In this document: piece after piece, positions 63,565-64,000 of the stretch
Layout of the letters: the number at the start of each line of letters is the position of its first letter
How positions within the stretch are numbered: position 1 is the stretch's first letter
From: Burkholderia seminalis DSM 23518
GTDB lineage: Bacteria; Pseudomonadota; Gammaproteobacteria; Burkholderiales; Burkholderiaceae
DNA: 64,000 nucleotides
Direction: 5' to 3'
Assembly (NCBI RefSeq): GCF_902832885.1
Contig: NZ_CADFDK010000005.1
Coordinates: 62,001-126,000 of the forward strand
Position numbers and translations under genes: made by a program
The notes under the pieces: model-generated
What the model was told of the DNA's origin: nothing
Seen by the model: only the letters and a program-made list of their open reading frames with translations
Database searches by the model: none

Positions 63565-64000
63565 ATGCTGAAGCGCTTCGGCAACCCGGACGTCGCGAAA
63601 GCCGTCGCGAACCTCGTCTGGCTGGGGCTCGAACGGCTCACGCAGATCGGCGTCGCGATCGCGATCAGCGGCCTGCTGGCCCGTTATTTCGGGCCAGATG
63701 TGTTCGGCAAATGGCAGTATGCGAATACGCTTCTCCTGGTACTCGCGCCGCTCACCTGGGTGTGCGGCGCGGAAATCCTCGTCCCGACCATCGTCCAGCG
63801 CCCGCCCGCCCAGCTCGGCGCGGTGCTCGGCAGTGCGTTCGCGCTGCGCATCGCCGTCTCGGTCGCCGCGCTCGCCGCGACCTGGATCGCGATCGCCGCG
63901 GGCGCGTTCGACCCGCTGGTCGGTGCGATGCTCACGGGTCTCGCCGTCACGATGGTGTTCCGCGAACCGTTCGTCGGCGTGATCAACGCGTGGCTGCAAA
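63565..64000 (+). CDS. Oligosaccharide flippase / O-antigen transporter, Wzx (MATE/MVF type), 5' part only
   Basis: 145 codons run off the window. LKRFGNPDVAKAVANLVWLGLERLTQIGVAIAISGLLARYFGPDVFGKWQYANTLLLVLAPLTWVCGAEILVPTIVQRPPAQLG matches the N-terminal polysaccharide-synthesis/export domain: amphipathic start, TM1 with LARYxGPxxFG, TM2 and TM3. Expected to flip lipid-linked O-antigen or exopolysaccharide repeat units across the inner membrane. Divergent from the phosphomannomutase gene, consistent with a surface-polysaccharide locus beyond the edge. Confidence 0.87.
   Translation, partial: MLKRFGNPDVAKAVANLVWLGLERLTQIGVAIAISGLLARYFGPDVFGKWQYANTLLLVLAPLTWVCGAEILVPTIVQRPPAQLGAVLGSAFALRIAVSVAALAATWIAIAAGAFDPLVGAMLTGLAVTMVFREPFVGVINAWLQ

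Noticed and set aside
63485-63571. 28-codon reading frame overlapping the flippase start, as a leader peptide
   Set aside because: Composition is Pro/Ala/Arg-rich, there is no clear ribosome site, and overlap alone is not evidence of translation.

Overview
The window is high-GC DNA from a betaproteobacterium. Gene content and order point to chromosome 1 of a Burkholderia, most likely of the Burkholderia cepacia complex. Markers include the zwf-pgl-glucokinase/HexR fusion beside a GtsABCD-type sugar importer, the urt-ure urea cluster followed by waaA-kdoO-waaC, and a RibBA protein with a decayed second domain. It reads as ordinary core and near-core chromosome. I see no insertion sequence, prophage, integrase, CRISPR array or rRNA operon. 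One tRNA gene (Gly, CCC) is present.

Layout. 1-8.7 kb: glucose uptake and Entner-Doudoroff entry. gtsABCD (minus) and zwf-pgl-glk/hexR (plus) diverge from a control region whose 19-bp palindrome supplies the -10 box of a promoter on each strand. 8.7-18.4 kb: a Bcr/CflA exporter, a lone EVE-domain protein, hemL, two blocks of riboflavin genes (ribD-ribE and ribBX-ribH-nusB), a GntR/O-methyltransferase pair and a DUF1993 protein. 18.4-26.2 kb: aminotransferase, membrane-anchored lytic transglycosylase with a long leader that looks like a structured RNA ending in an intrinsic terminator, ubiD, LysE exporter, Pro/Tyr-rich secreted peptide, a Rossmann/DUF2520 protein and YggT.

26.2-40.4 kb is the more accessory-looking part. 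It holds fluoride channel crcB with a DUF190 partner, a secreted S53 peptidase, a Sir2/deoxyribosyltransferase-like/NudK row, a DeoR regulator and a split chromate transporter. Then come a LysR-controlled MFS/CoA-transferase/methylmalonyl-CoA decarboxylase operon, a frameshifted SMR efflux gene behind a pyrimidine-rich leader, a second LysE exporter, a D-tartrate dehydratase-type enzyme and a cupin. 40.7-46.6 kb returns to housekeeping: tRNA-Gly, trmB, uppP, a Tat-type lipoprotein, a YkgJ protein, hemN, PCMT and rhodanese.

46.8-58.4 kb is one nitrogen-scavenging unit: urea ABC importer urtABCDE, then urease ureD-ABC-EFG. Each half is preceded by a near-perfect sigma-54 (-24/-12) promoter, so uptake and hydrolysis are probably both switched on by nitrogen limitation. 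58.4-64 kb builds the LPS inner core (waaA, kdoO, waaC, a phosphomannomutase/phosphoglucomutase) and ends inside a Wzx-type flippase gene.

The points I would look at first are the shared HexR-type operator with face-to-face promoters (4364-4402), the candidate structured leader/sRNA with a possible pseudoknot (21053-21226), the proposed methylmalonate operon (32809-37331), the frameshifted SMR gene and its leader (37371-37794), and the paired sigma-54 promoters of the urea genes.
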